Part shown: positions 47,065 to 59,761 of the stretch, one piece after another
Position numbering within the stretch: the stretch's first letter is position 1
Layout: each line of letters starts with the position of its first letter
Origin: Euryodendron excelsum
Taxonomy: Eukaryota > Streptophyta > Magnoliopsida > Ericales > Pentaphylacaceae
Length of the DNA stretch: 64,000 bases
Assembly: GCA_033060915.1 (NCBI GenBank)
Contig: CM065397.1
Coordinates: 15,504,501 to 15,568,500, forward strand
Reading direction: 5' to 3'
Program-made: the position numbers and the translations under genes
The notes under the pieces: generated by a model
Databases searched by the model: none
What the model saw: only the letters and a program-made list of their open reading frames with translations
What the model was told of the DNA's origin: nothing

Positions 47065-47265
47065 ATCCCGCCTCCTGACTTGGTTGTATGTGGGATTTGA
47101 TTTGAAATCCTAATCATGAGGGCAACTAATGGATAGGTAGAGAGAAAATCTCCTTAATTTTAGGTGGTTAGGATAAAAATTCAAGACCATGATTTGATTA
47201 GCTTGTAATATCATGTCAATAAAATGACGTTGTATCACTATTGCATTAAATATTTTTTTGAAAGG

Positions 47266-48051
47266 GAGGTACAAAGGATCAAATACAGGGAGAAGTTTTC
47301 AGAGAACAGAACTTAAAAACTTTTTCTTCATGCCTAAGCCTAATATATTTGCAAATGAGTTTCTTAATATTGATACTCCGTAACACCTTTCATGTGTTTA
47401 CATTCCAAAGCAATCCTCTAGATCTGATCTTATGGAACTCTAACTGGATCTCCAATGATGATAAAACTAACCAGAATTCGCGATCTGTCCAATGATTAGA
47501 TCTTACTTACCACTAGAATTCACGACCTGTCCAATCTTTAAACCCTACTTTCCGTCAAAATGAAAATTTGATGGCAAAATCTCTTTCAAGCAAAAGGAGT
47601 TGACTTCTACTGTTTTCTTGAAAATTTGCCTGTTCCTGTTATTCAATAATGACATTTTCTCCTATTAGAGCCTCAACTTTTTGACATTCATGACTTCTTC
47701 TGTCTGTCATGTATGGGACTAAGATAAAAATACGTAATAGTGCCAACAATGCACAGTAAGATGCTTGGCATTCTTTGTTACTACGACCATTATTAAGACC
47801 TTTAACAAATGGGTATTATGGTGGTACAAGAACTGTATATAACCACAACTGGACAATGATGCCTGTAACTATCTTTATTATTGATTTTGGGTTCCACTAG
47901 TCCTCGATCATAAGTCTTTTTTTAAAGATGCATTTAGCTGCAACAAAGATCATAGATTTGGCTTGCATTCATTAATTTCAGATGCTCCCAAAAACTGGTT
48001 CATGACTACATTACAAAATGCAGCTGGGAAAAAAAGGGAGGATTGTATTAC

Positions 48052-48107
<56 letters not shown>

Positions 48108-48300
48108 TTCATTTTTCATGAGGATAACCAAGGGCTCTCTAAAACTGGCAACTAAAGCCAAACCTTTGACATTATTATTATCTTCTACTAAGCATCCCAA
48201 CAAGTCTTTTAATAATGTTCTTGCCATAACATAGAACTTCTATATGTAATTTTGGCAGGCTTTTAGCCCTTCACAAATGGAGTTAGTGGGGGTTCTCTAC
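47266..48300 (+). repeat. Intergenic segmental duplication, copy 1
   Basis: Blocks of this region recur in the same order at 49045-49935: the CTTAA.AACTT.TTCTTCATG block (47325), CCTCAACTTT..GACATTCAT (47671), AACAA.TGGGTATTATGGTG (47806), a GA run (48073) and ACTAAAGCCAAACCTTT.ACA (48151). Neither copy has a recognisable gene. Confidence 0.75.
48052..48101. repeat. Compound (TA)n(GA)n microsatellite
   Basis: About ten TA units followed by about fourteen GA units. The matching position of the second duplication copy (about 49744-49763) has a shorter GA run. Confidence 0.9.
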
Positions 48301-49044
48301 TTTAAACCAAAAAATTAAAAAAAAAATACTTGTATTACATTGCAATCATGCTCCCATATTGACATAGAGGGATATGTTAAAAGCTCAAAAAATAGCAAAC
48401 TACATTTCATCAACTTCCATCTAGAATTCTATGGACAGCAATACTGCTACTATGGTGTTTTGACGAATTTTTATTTGTGGCTCAGGTTGTCTGTTTTTTT
48501 TTTTTTGAAGCTGCAGGTAAAATTTGAAATCCTAATTATTTAACTTGAACAAGTTTGTCAAATGGAGATTTGGTGCGCTCAGAGGGAGAGTTGCGCCAAG
48601 GGGAGGAGGACTGAGTGCACCCATGTGAGACTCCATGAATTTTTCCCTCTACTTGGCTCAGTTGAATTAATAAACTTACCGCTGCAACACCAGGCTTTCG
48701 AAACCTAGTGGCTTCAAAACCACCAAAATTTTTTGCATTCATAGTTCTAATGAATGTATGGATGCTTGCATTAAAGAATTTTAGAATTATTTTCTTTATT
48801 AAGAGCTCGAATGAATTATTTAAAATCCAAGAAATCCAAATGTAGACTATACATTTGTTTTACAATATGAGAAAAAACTTATGATCATCTGAATAGTATT
48901 TTGCAAAACAATGCATCACAATCTTGCCAATGAGGAGAAAAGAGACCAATCTTGAGTTTCTATATCCACTAAGTTGAAAGAAAGGGGTGGGGTTGTCTGT
49001 CCAAATAAAAAAAGACAAAAGAAAAAGGGAAAGGTGAAAGGGAG
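48301..49044. other. Spacer between the duplicated segments
   Basis: No gene seen. The minus frame 48742-48536 has no family resemblance. A small phrase AACTTGA.CAAGT.TGTCAA (near 48543) recurs near 49628, so the duplication boundaries are not simple. Confidence 0.45.
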
Positions 49045-49935
49045 GGAGGGGACATGTAAATGGAGAAGGATTTCAAAGAACACAGCTATACTTAAGAACT
49101 TATTCTTCATGTCTTATCCTATTATATTTGCAAATGATCCAATACTCAAAACACTTTGTCCAATTAAGCCTCAACTTTTGACATTCATAGCTTCTTTTGC
49201 CTGTCCTGTGATTTAATGGTATCAAGATAAAAAAAAAAAAAAAAAAAAAATACATAGTAGTGGGAACAAGACACAGTAATATGCTGACCATATATATAGT
49301 ATTCTTTGTTATTGATGGACCTTTAACAAGTGGGTATTATGGTGTTACAACAATTGTATATGACTGCAACTGGACAATGATGCCTTTTACTATCTTTATT
49401 ATACAGCATAATTAAACTCACCATTATAGGAAATATGCCAATATATTCCTCGATCATCAATCACTCTTCTTTTCCTTTGCCTAAAGAAGAAGAAGAAGAC
49501 CCCTTTCTTAGAAATATCCTGACAAAATCTTCTTACCCATCAGTATATGATCAAGGGGAAGAAGTATCATGGATTTTGGGTTTCACTAATGATGTAACTT
49601 GTAGTAGGCATAATTTGAAACCTTAATAATGTAACTTGATCAAGTCTGTCAATGTATGCTCCTCAGCGAATTCCACAGTTCTATGATATTATTTCCTTAC
49701 GGATCATCCCGTTTTATTCAACATTAGACTTATTTGGACTTTGGAGAGAGAGAGAGAGAGAGATTTGTTTCATGAAATCTCTACTAACTAAAGCCAAACC
49801 TTTTACATTTTGTAATTATCTTCTACTAACTATTCCATGAAATCTTATTAATACTGGCATAATAAATTACTTATATTTGTAATTTTAGCAGGCTCTTTAG
49901 TCCTCTACAAATAGAATTAGTGAGGATTCTCCACT
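49045..49935 (+). repeat. Intergenic segmental duplication, copy 2
   Basis: This is the second copy of the blocks described for 47266-48300. Offsets vary between about 1.5 and 1.8 kb from block to block because of insertions and deletions, so the duplication is not recent. Confidence 0.75.
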
Positions 49936-52299
49936 CCAATGTCACGTGACTTCCAACGCAACTCAGCTGACAAGCACGTTAGCAAGCACTAATTATAGTA
50001 TCGATCCCATAACAAGTGAGATAAACAAGCACTCAAGTGTTAATTTGAACCTATTACGCTTCGAGGGGTCGTGGAGCACATATGGATGGAGAAATCATTA
50101 AAATTTTCAAAAATTCCTGACACACCGTGTAATTTATTCGAAACTTTTGGCCTAATCTTCATTTTGAACCGTTGTTAGGCATTATTATATTCACGTTATA
50201 CTAATTACACTCTTTTACCAAAGTAGCGGGAAGATCAGCATATCTTGCTAATTATAAACAAACTAAGACTGTTTTCTCCGTCTCATGATTGTTCTATTAA
50301 TGGCACACTACTAAACACTTATTTTGTTTTATTTTTTGAATTAATAGGTAGGATTTTTCTACTATAACTACGATTCTCCACTTATTTAGCGTGTGGGGAA
50401 CAAAAAGAGTTGACAAACTAAAGCGGTACGCTGAAGTTGCATAAACTAAGACAATTAATTTATTTTCTTTTGGTTGGTAATTAATTTATAGAAACAAATT
50501 TCTCTTCTCGAAGTCACACAAAAATAAAATAATAGAGTGTAGAAATTGTTTTCTATAAATTCAATAGAAAATACATTTTTCAGGAAGCACTGGAATGATA
50601 TTTTTATATTTTGTTTTTGTTTAGTTAAAGATACAAAAAGATCTAACAATATTTTAAGGCGAAAATTTTATGATTATAGAAAACATGAACTAGAAATCTC
50701 ATTTTTATGAGAAATGCTAAAACAAGTTCCAAGACTTTCATACTTTCTAAGCATAGAAATAAGCTCATGCAAATGCATGTAATGCCTCTATACATGTACT
50801 TAATTATTCTCACTTGGGGCTCTATTTATATGTAATATTCTACAAAACATGAGAGAAGTAGAAAAGATTCACAAAATATTGCACTAAGGCAATTAAAATT
50901 TCAACTAAGGTGCAAGTTAAAAAGAAAAAAGAAAAAGAAAAAGAAAAATTATTTAAAGGTGTGCACATATCATATCTATTCTATTCGAAATTTAATTTTT
51001 TTACATTTTGCATGGAAATTAAAACTGTACTTCTTACATGCATAAAATGAATTCCTTTCACCACCACTACCACCATCATTGAGATTGCAATATCAATTCA
51101 TGTCACCAACATGTTTCTACAATGTCTATAAAGCCTAATTGGTGGAGAGATCAAACAAATAATTCTGAAAGGTGGAATTGATTGAACTCTCCCAATCAAT
51201 ATATTGCCAAAAAAGTCAAGGCCTAAATACAAGGTCTCAATAATCATCCCCATCCATATGGGTAGAGCCATTAGTTCACGTTGACTCTCTTGGTAAAGTA
51301 GAACTATAAAGAAGACACCAAATTGGAAAAGCAATTCTTCTTTTTAACCTTTTAACAAACATTCTTTGCTCTCTTGGATTAAATTGTCAATGGCAAAACT
51401 ATGCTTTTAGCTTATGGTCATTTAGCCCTATCATCTTTCTCTCTCTTTTTTTATCTTCTTCCTTCTATTTTTTTTTAAAGGTTTGACCATTTATGTGTAC
51501 TCATATTTATTGTCATGAAGAATGCTATCCACAGTCGCAGCTGTGGGTATCAGTCCTCTTGTTGTCAAAATATAGCCATAACTTTTTGTGGTACGAAGTG
51601 GATCCTGGAAAGATTGACACTTGTCAATCGGAAAGCATTTTCTTAGTAAAAATAAATCAGTGCATAAATATTGGAATGTAATTACATTTGTCAAGCGCAT
51701 AACTCATGACCTGAGATGGATAGCATCATGGATTCTCTTTTAATGTCAACAAATAAAATGTGACAAGTCTCATGCAAATATCTTTTCATAGCACAATAAT
51801 ATCTGTAAGAATGACATGTGTTTGAAAAAAATTGTCCACATCAAGTATAATTTATAACCAAAGGCATAATAGTTGAGCATGGTGAAGTATATTGATACAA
51901 TACAACTAGACCTTTTTTAAAAAAAAAAAAAAATTAGTTTTTAATATTACCCACATTAAATTGTCCTCGAAGTTTTTTATTTTTTGATAGTAGATTCCTA
52001 ATTCAGTAGAAAATAAATTTCAGACTTACATTCATCAGAATTGCATTAGTTTGCAAGCAAACATTAACAATTTTCAATATCTCATTGATATTATAAACTA
52101 CCAATAAGGGGTATCTTTGGCAATTAACAATATAGTATTTTATAGAGAATGCAATTCCCTCATTCTTTAAGCTTATAGAATAGGAAACAATAATAAATAA
52201 AATAAAATAAAAAGCTAGTTAAGAACTAGGTGGAAAATATGCACATGGATGAAGGGCATTTTCGTCATATAAGAATAGTTGCAAGAAAATGTCCAGTTT
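49936..52299. other. AT-rich intergenic DNA, no gene seen
   Basis: Short frames at 50455-50649, 51098-51334 and 51491-51700 have no recognisable content. An A-rich patch of AAAAAGA units lies near 50925-50950. Nothing else stands out. Confidence 0.5.
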
Positions 52300-52480
52300 T
52301 GGACTTTCCAGCTTCTCTCTCGGTGCTCGGGGTTTCTGTGAGGGCCAGAGTATGGACAAACAAAAACAAAGGTAGGAGAGAGAAGGTGGGAAAGAAAGGT
52401 TGTATGCAGACGAAGAGAGAGTAAAGTGAAAAGCCTATATGCTTTTGGTTTTGTTCGACTCTAGAGAACACCCAGTCCAG
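52300..52480 (+). other. Probable thioesterase 5' UTR exon
   Basis: GC-richer, GA- and CT-containing leader-like sequence that ends CCCAGTCCAG|GTTGGT at 52480, a plausible donor. The matching acceptor would be TTCACTGCAG at 53185, giving a leader exon 53186-53275 that includes the start codon. This is inference, and the left end is unknown. Confidence 0.4.
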
Positions 52481-53156
52481 GTTGGTAAAAAAAAGCTAAA
52501 ACCCCACCTCTCTTTCTCACCTCTAAATTCAATATATATATGTATTTCCATTTGTATCAGATCTTTACTCTATCTGCAAGTTCATGCTAAACATGTTTTA
52601 CTCTATTTATCAAGTTAGCCTTCGAACTTCTAGATTTGTAGTTAATAGGTACCTACCCATCAGTTGTTACTTATAAATCAGATTAAACAAAAAGTTGTAT
52701 ATATATATGCGGTCTATATACATTTTATATGTACTGTATGCATGTTCACAGGTAAATGTCTATTGGGCTTGAAAGATGGGATTGTTCTTTGTTTATTGCG
52801 GAAATATTCTTGGGTTATTCTAGTTGAATTGCTTTTCCTTGGCCACTGTCCACAAGCATAGATTCTCCGTATGTGCATTGCAAACCAGTGACCTTCTTGG
52901 TTGGGTGGCTCATGGCTCGTTTTTTAATTGATGTGCTTTTTGATCTGTTGTGGATTCTTTGCTCATAAAGAGTTATTGCTTTTTTTTTTTTTTTTTGTCC
53001 TTTCTTTATCTCTCCTTTTCTTGGGTGCCTCTCTCTCTCTCTGATTAAGTTTTAAATAGTTTCAGCCAGTTTATAACTGGTGCAAGCTATAAGAGTAGCT
53101 GATGCAAAGTCATGTGTCATAGTCCATTTTGACCCTCCAAACTGGGTATAAATAGG

Positions 53157-53164
53157 GATGCTCA
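53157..53164 (+). promoter_or_regulatory. TATA box close to the thioesterase start codon
   Basis: TATAAATA lies about 88 bases upstream of the ATG at 53245, within GGGTATAAATAGGGATG. A start about 30 bases downstream would fall near 53190. It could be the main promoter or an alternative one inside the leader intron. Confidence 0.5.
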
Positions 53165-53244
53165 ACTTTGATTTATTCACTGCAGAAGTTCTTCTTAATC
53201 ATTCCCACAAGGGTCTGCATAGTGTGGTAATTTGGGGCGAAAAG

Positions 53245-56200
53245 ATGAGCTTCAATAGCTCTAGTGGAAGTTCTGGTTTGTCTTTTTCCCTCTTCAGTGT
53301 CTTTCTTATCTTGTTATATCTGTAATGTGAAGGCTTTTCAATTCATAGTAACTCTTTAGGTTTGGGCTGGTCGGTTCACCTTTAAGCTTCATAATGTGTC
53401 TTGAACTTTGTTACTGTGATGTTTCAGGTAGTAGGTCTTCTCGACGGACATTTGAGTTTGGAAGGACCCATGTGGTCAGGCCTAAAGGGAAACACCAAGC
53501 TACTATAGTTTGGCTACACGGCCTTGGCGATAAGGGCTCAAGGTTGTAATGCTTGTCTTGCATTGGCATTGCCCCCTCTGCCATTAACATTTCTATGGTT
53601 CTAAACTGAGATGATAATGTTAATGTGAATTTTATTCATTGTATTTGGAATTCATTACTAAATTCACATTTTTTGAGACCACACATGCAGTACACTGAAC
53701 ATTCATACTTTGGCTTAAGTATAGTGTTTGTTGATCTGTGTTGATCTATGGTTAGTAAGATGGGACTGTGGACGGGGGATTGTGGGGTGTTACCAATCAG
53801 CATTATTGTCCTCATTTCCTGCTTAATAAGTAACATTTGCTGAAGCTAGGTTTATTTCCTTTATCTTGAGCATATGCCTATAGTTTTGTGAAAATGCTGA
53901 ACTAGCTTTGTTTAAAAAAAAACAAAAAGAAGTGTACAAGAAAATGTCAATATCTTGTCTTGTTCTTATGGAGTTTGATGTTAAATTAATTTATTGAACT
54001 CTAGTCCTTTCTAGAAGATCCTCATTCTTGATTGATTTTATGGGAGAGAGCGTTGGCATTGTGAACTAAACAAAACATGCTTAGTTGTCCTTTTTTCTCA
54101 TTCCCACTCTTGACTCTAAAGCTAAGAAGCACAAGCATTCCGCTGAAGCCCTGTATGGGTGTCGGACACCTCTAGGACACAAACACGGACACGCGTTGGA
54201 CACGTGTTCGACACATTGTCAAACATGACCATTTTTTTTTCTTCGAACACTCCGTGGACATGGTTTGGACATGCGTGTCTGATTTTGAATACTTTGTGGA
54301 TACGACAGGGGCTCTACTTCAAATTTTGAAAATAAAAGATGGGGTACATTTTGTAATTTTAAAAACTTAAATATAAAAAATAAAAAAAGACAAAAAGGTT
54401 AAGTTCAATCGATTGAACGAAATAGAGATAGAGAGTGAAGAGAAACTTTCTGATTTCTATTAATGATTTCTGGTTCCATTTTATCTTGGTTCAATATTTT
54501 ACTAAATGATATCTTGGTTTACTTTGTGAATTACGATCATTATCATTTTTTATGGAATTAGATGTTGATAATTAAGTTATGAAAGACATGGTTCTTTAAT
54601 TTTAATTACTGTTATCTTATATTTTTTTTTATAAGCTTTGAATAATATGTTTATATATATATGACCTATAAAAAATATATAAAATCATATATTTTTGCCA
54701 TGTCCCCACCATGTCGTGTCTTGTATTTTTCGAAAATCACTGTATCGGCGTATCTATGTCGTGTCTGTGTTCATATCCATGTCCGTGTTGGTGCTTCTTA
54801 GCTTTGCCATGGGTAGAATGGGGACCACTTGTGCACTACTCTAGTTGTCTTTTAAACATGGCAAACAAAATTAGTATAAGGTTTATAACTGATTCTCATT
54901 TTTCTAGATTATAACGAGGGCATATCAAAATGACCAGAGTTCTAATGTGTTTATGCTTATTCTCTATCCTGGAATATATGTTAGTGTACTTTATGGTTTC
55001 TGACATTATTGTTGAGGCCTGTGCTCAACTTTTAAGGGTGGTCCCAAAGCTTGATAGACTGACATGATCTCAGTGGGTGGTTCTTGCATTATATTATAAA
55101 GGTTTTCATACTTATTGAAGAGTGCTGATAGCTTCTGTTGCAGTTAATTTCTCAATTTTTTGTTAGTTGACCACCTCTTGCCCACTTGGTTGGGCACTTT
55201 AAAGGTGCCAATATAGAATAGTGTTGATTTAATCATTTGGTGCTTTGTTTTGCAGCTGGTCCCAGCTATTGGAAACTCTTCCTCTTCCAAATGTAAGAGA
55301 TAAGTATATATTTTAAGGCATTTAGCAGCTTCTATATGTGTAAACATATAACATGCAACATGGGTCTACCTCAGATTGTTACATCTTAATGGCTCTATCC
55401 TATTTTTCTATTAAAACACTTGATGCAGATTAAGTGGATTTGCCCAACTGCTCCTACTCGACCAGTAGCTATATTTGGTGGATTTCCTTGCACTGCTTGT
55501 AAGACTTTCTTGCTTTGATAGCCTGCTTTATTTCCTTTTGGTTTTCAGACTGTTGCAAGCTTTAATAATTTTACAGTCCTTACCCAAATGTTATCAGTTG
55601 TAGGATCTGATATTACTAATTGAAAAAAAAAAGGATCCAATATATTCATCTCAATAATCCATCGTTAATGTCTGTTTTTTTCCTGATGTTTGACTATGAA
55701 TGAAGATAAAGGGCTGACTTGAATCGCACCAGGGTTTGATGTAGGGGATATTTCAGAAGATGCTCCTGATGATTTGGAGGGATTAGATGCTTCAGGGGCA
55801 CATGTTGCAAATCTCTTGTCAACAGAGCCCCCTGATAGTAAGTTTCCCTTTGCTAGTTTTCTGAACACAAAATTAAGGAACTTAACGTAGAATCGAGTAC
55901 TTGTGTGCTTGAAGAGAAAGGAAAGTGAAATCAAAACAGTTTTGTGGGTTTTGATGATCTTTGTTGAGAGTTGTGCACCTTCCTCTCTTTCTTCTAAGAA
56001 TGAGAAGTCCAAATCCTTTCATTTCTTAATCCGCCCAGTCCTTCTTGATTTCTTTTGTATAAAACAAAAATCTGTTAGCTTTTTCCAGTTTATTCAGCAA
56101 TCATGGTTCATGACTTAACTTATCAGTATTAGGCATTGCTTCTGGTATCATAAACTTATGATTTTTGTTGTCCAGGGAAATTCCGTGAATGTGAATGTGT

Positions 56201-59200
56201 CTACTATTTTATGTTCTATCTTTTTTTGCTTTTGTAGTTATAAAAGATTTCATCGGTTAAAAAAACTTTATGTTCACTGTGTGCTGAAAACTACATAAAA
56301 CACGATACATTGGCCTGACTTTTGTGGAATGTTGGTTACATATTCCTCAACTAATAAACTCCTGTTTGCATGGTAATATCCCAGGAATTCTTATCACATG
56401 CATTGATTTGATGCTTTGATCACATGTTTTAGACGTTAGACATAAAAAAATGCTGCAATTTTAAATTTATTTATTTGGTCATTTAAATATTGGAACATAC
56501 AAAATTTAAGGTGAAATGCTACTGTACTATTTTTGCCTATATCTTCTATTAAGGATTCTTTTTTTTTAATGTTTTTGGTAGGATTATTTCTTAAGCTTTT
56601 GTGTGAAGAGTAACTATTGCAAAGTAAATTTGCAGTTACTTGCTCTGAGATGCTTTAACATGTGTGCATCCCCTCAAAAAAAACCCACAAGCGCAAAATT
56701 TTTTCCTCTTTTTGTTCCATCATCGTTATTTTTCTTCTTGTTATTATTACTATTCCTACTATCATTGTCATATTTTTTGTTTTTACCCTTGTATGCGTAT
56801 AAAAAACTCCTGACAATTTTTTATTAGCCTTATGAAGATGCAAGCATGTATTAGCATGTCCAAGATGAATGTTGTTTCATAGAGATATTACTACTGCTCC
56901 ATAACATGTAAAATCCTATTGTTGTTGTACAGTAAAACTAGGTGTTGGGGGCTTCAGTATGGGTGCTGCAACCGCCCTATACTCTGCAACTTGCCATGTT
57001 TTTAGACAATATGGGAATGGAAGCCCATACCCTGTCAACCTAAGCGCAATTGTTGGCCTCAGTGGCTGGCTTCCATGTTCAAGGTTTGGCTTCACTCGTA
57101 TGTGCATTTACACTTGCACTTTTACAACCTCCTACATGCTCTTTGTGATTAAGCATCTCATCTTTCTTCCTCACTCTAGTTTTATTTTTATCCTTTCTAC
57201 TATCAAACTTTTTATTGGACTCACCAGCTATCATTTATTTGTTTTCTAGGACTCTGAAGAACCGATTGGAACAGTCACATGAGGCTGCAAGGTGTGCAGC
57301 ATCCTTGCCCATTTTAGTCTGCCATGGCTTAGGTATTTTTACATACATATGCCACTTATTTAATGGTTATATTACAAAGTTTGATTCATTTCGGTATTTA
57401 CTTGATTATGGCTTGCACATATATTTGTAGCACTAAAGTGAAAAAGTGCCCTGTGAGGTGATTTTCATCATCTTTTGGATGCAAATTTTTGTCGTCTTCT
57501 TACTTAAGAAAAAAAAAAAAAAAAAGTCTTCTTGTGCTTTCACTTAAGCACTGGCTGTAACAAGCTTTTGTCAGCAGTGTTTGATTAACCTAACCACACA
57601 AATCCTCAGATACTTTTTGCCGTCAAAATTTTGAAATGTAGTTGGCCTCTACATGCTTGAAGGTCACATCAATCGCCCAAAATATTACATAGATGAATTG
57701 TACAGATGTTCTCCCATATAGTAAGGCAAGAAGACCAATCCCAGAACATTACGTACAGATGAGCAGGTGCGGGTGAAGACACACCTCTCATTGAGGTTTC
57801 CCTTGGACCTTTATACACACTGATTGTGGATGTTCTCATCCCTAGTTTTTCTTCACATCTCAACATCCTTATAAAGTTCTGTTTATCTTTTTGTGCTTGG
57901 ATTGTATATACATATCCTATACGTTCTAGCTGATCATACTGTCCACCTAATGTAACTTAGTGTTCGTAGTCTTCTTTGTAATTGGAACACTTCAAATGGT
58001 TAGTACTTCACCTCTTCTCTTAGACCACGAGCCTATATGAGGGTATGGATAACTTGCTCAATACTTCTTGAAACTCAATTAACCACCCTAAATGGGAGAA
58101 AAAATTACCACTTAATGTTTCATTGTTTCTCAAGCTAAATACTTCTGCTTTTAGTCCTTGCCTTGTGTGCCAACAATAGGGTGTACATGGGCTAGTAATT
58201 TAATAAATTTACCAAGTATAGGTGGTCTCCAGGTAAATACCTATAGGCTATAGTGTGAACTAAAGTGTGCTCAGGGCCATTCTAAGGTTGGAAGGTTACT
58301 AGAGTTTTTTGTTTTCCAGTGTTCAAAAGGCCTCCAACCATTGGATTTGTGAGCAATATTGGAGAAATACTCACATTTAGACAGGCACTGCAGATCTTAT
58401 AAGATCTTGAGTTCTCTGCCAGAGCAAAGCGTAAAGCCTCTAATCTTACATCTACATCCTGCATGGGGAATGCCCTTTTTAGGTTAGGCTGTGTCGTACA
58501 GTAAGTGATTCTGCAATTGCCTCATTGAAAAAACTTGGGAAGCCTTTAGGAACTGATAGCTGGTTAAGTTTCCATAGTTTCCTCATACGTCCAGTCGTCC
58601 AGAATATCCCTTGGGGAGAGGGAGTTGATTAGGTTGGAAAAGCTTGTCTTTGTTTGAGATGAAATGATTTATTGGCTTTTCACAGCTAGGGATCCATGCT
58701 TAGTGTATGTAAAAAGCTTGTCCAGTATATCCCTAGTGTACAACGAGAAGGGATGCAAAACAGTGCAATTCTGCAGTTATTTTAGTAGAGCATATTTGAA
58801 TGTGTCAATTTAGCATCATACACAGACATATTGGAAATGCATTCAAAGTGCTTTCAACTGAGCAGAAAATATAACTGCAGCAAGTGGTTTATGTTGCTAA
58901 TATGGTAGGTGGTAGCACTATCAAAACCCTCAGACCGTAGACAAATGGAATATTGATAGACAAACAAGGATTTGGATCCTCTCCATTCCATTAATTAGAG
59001 AGTCAACATGTCATTAAACGTAGAAATAAAGGGATGAGATGAGGCCAACTCAGCCAGGGGATATTAAACCTCCTGAAAGTTTGCTACTATGTTTTTCAAA
59101 AAATAAATTGTATTGGGAAATGATGTAGTTTTTGCGCACAGCTGATTCAGACTCATTTTGTCCGTTGATTTTCAGTTTTAGTGATGTGTTGACTTTCTAT

Positions 59201-59761
59201 AAATGGAATAGAGATCTCCATTCCACCCATGGAATGGAGAGGATCCTATTCTGACAAGTAATTTGTAACATATTATCTCCAACGAATGTGCCAAAAACTT
59301 TTAGTGCTTTCATATCCTTTTTTTTTTTTTTCGTCTTTTGTATTTTAAATTGTCAATTTGACCTCTTACTGGTGTTTGCCCTTTGACAACTATGAAATCA
59401 AAATGTATGAAAGTGGCGGCTTGATCAATAGTTACACAATATCGGATTATCTATAGAGACTTGTAATTCACCTGTTACATTAATTTTTCAGGTGATGAAG
59501 TAGTAGCATATACTCATGGAGAGAAATCTGCACAAACCTTAAGTTCAGCTGGATTTCGGAATCTGATATTCAGATCCTACAACGGGTATTTAATTGATTC
59601 TTTGGCTTTAGCAAGCTCCATTGTGTTTGCTTGTCTCAATAGCAATTCGTTGAATGTTTATTTGAAAATGCAGGCTTGGTCATTACACAGTTCCCGAAGA
59701 GACTGATGAAGTTTGCCAATGGTTGACTGCGAGGTTGGGGCTCGAGGGATCCTGGTCGTAA
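53245..59761 (+). CDS. Acyl-protein thioesterase / carboxylesterase-like alpha/beta hydrolase
   Basis: The exons are 53245-53275, 53428-53542, 55256-55292, 55429-55498, 55733-55837, 56933-57083, 57250-57332, 59492-59585 and 59674-59761. All have GT..AG borders and join in frame into 257 codons, close to the usual size of plant acyl-protein thioesterase 1/2-like proteins. Residues 38-50 read VWLHGLGDKGSSW (oxyanion region). Ser128 sits in GFSMG, Asp199 in GDEVVAY and His232 in GLGHY, so the catalytic triad is complete. Enzymes of this family remove fatty acyl groups from S-acylated proteins or lysophospholipids, mostly in the cytosol. The first 22 residues are serine- and arginine-rich, with no signal peptide or membrane segment. 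Introns are large, and the seventh coding intron is 2.2 kb. The substrate cannot be read from the sequence. Confidence 0.93.
54121..54802. mobile_element. TIR element in thioesterase intron 2
   Basis: The ends are perfect inverted repeats: GCTAAGAAGCAC at 54121-54132 and GTGCTTCTTAGC at 54791-54802. The match extends outward three more bases (AAA / TTT) to 15. Just inside are GACAC- and GGACA-rich stretches (left) and GTCC/CATG-rich stretches (right), also roughly inverted. There is no coding capacity. No target duplication is evident outside the 15-base ends. The element at 21150-21620 appears to be related. Confidence 0.75.
57333..59491 (+). other. Large seventh intron of the thioesterase gene
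   Basis: A 2.16-kb intron. It holds the MITE at 58974-59246 and an A run near 57509-57525. Frames within it (57669-57866 and 58282-58464 on the minus strand) resemble nothing known. Confidence 0.7.
58974..59246. mobile_element. MITE in the seventh thioesterase intron
   Basis: GGATCCTCTCCATTCCAT at 58974-58991 and its perfect reverse complement ATGGAATGGAGAGGATCC at 59229-59246 bracket a 273-base non-coding insert. No target duplication could be fixed with confidence. Confidence 0.75.

Larger units (their letters stand above)
32656..47069 (-). mobile_element. Ty3/gypsy (Tat-like) LTR retrotransposon with antisense cargo gene
   Basis: Two LTRs (32661-33479 and 46253-47064) bracket 12.8 kb. 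They are flanked by ATACC (32656-32660) and ATCCC (47065-47069), a 5-base target duplication with one mismatch. On the minus strand the order is 5' LTR, primer-binding site, gag, protease, reverse transcriptase and RNase H, a second RNase H, integrase, then the 3' LTR. Gypsy order (integrase last), a second RNase H and an extra antisense gene between pol and the 3' LTR are established features of the plant Tat group. Every domain has stops or shifts, so the copy is dead. It lies just downstream of the SR-cyclophilin 3' UTR. Confidence 0.85.

Noticed and set aside
55903..56118. Open frame inside the thioesterase intron after exon 5
   Set aside because: It lies between two exons that join in frame and resembles no protein; intronic chance frame.
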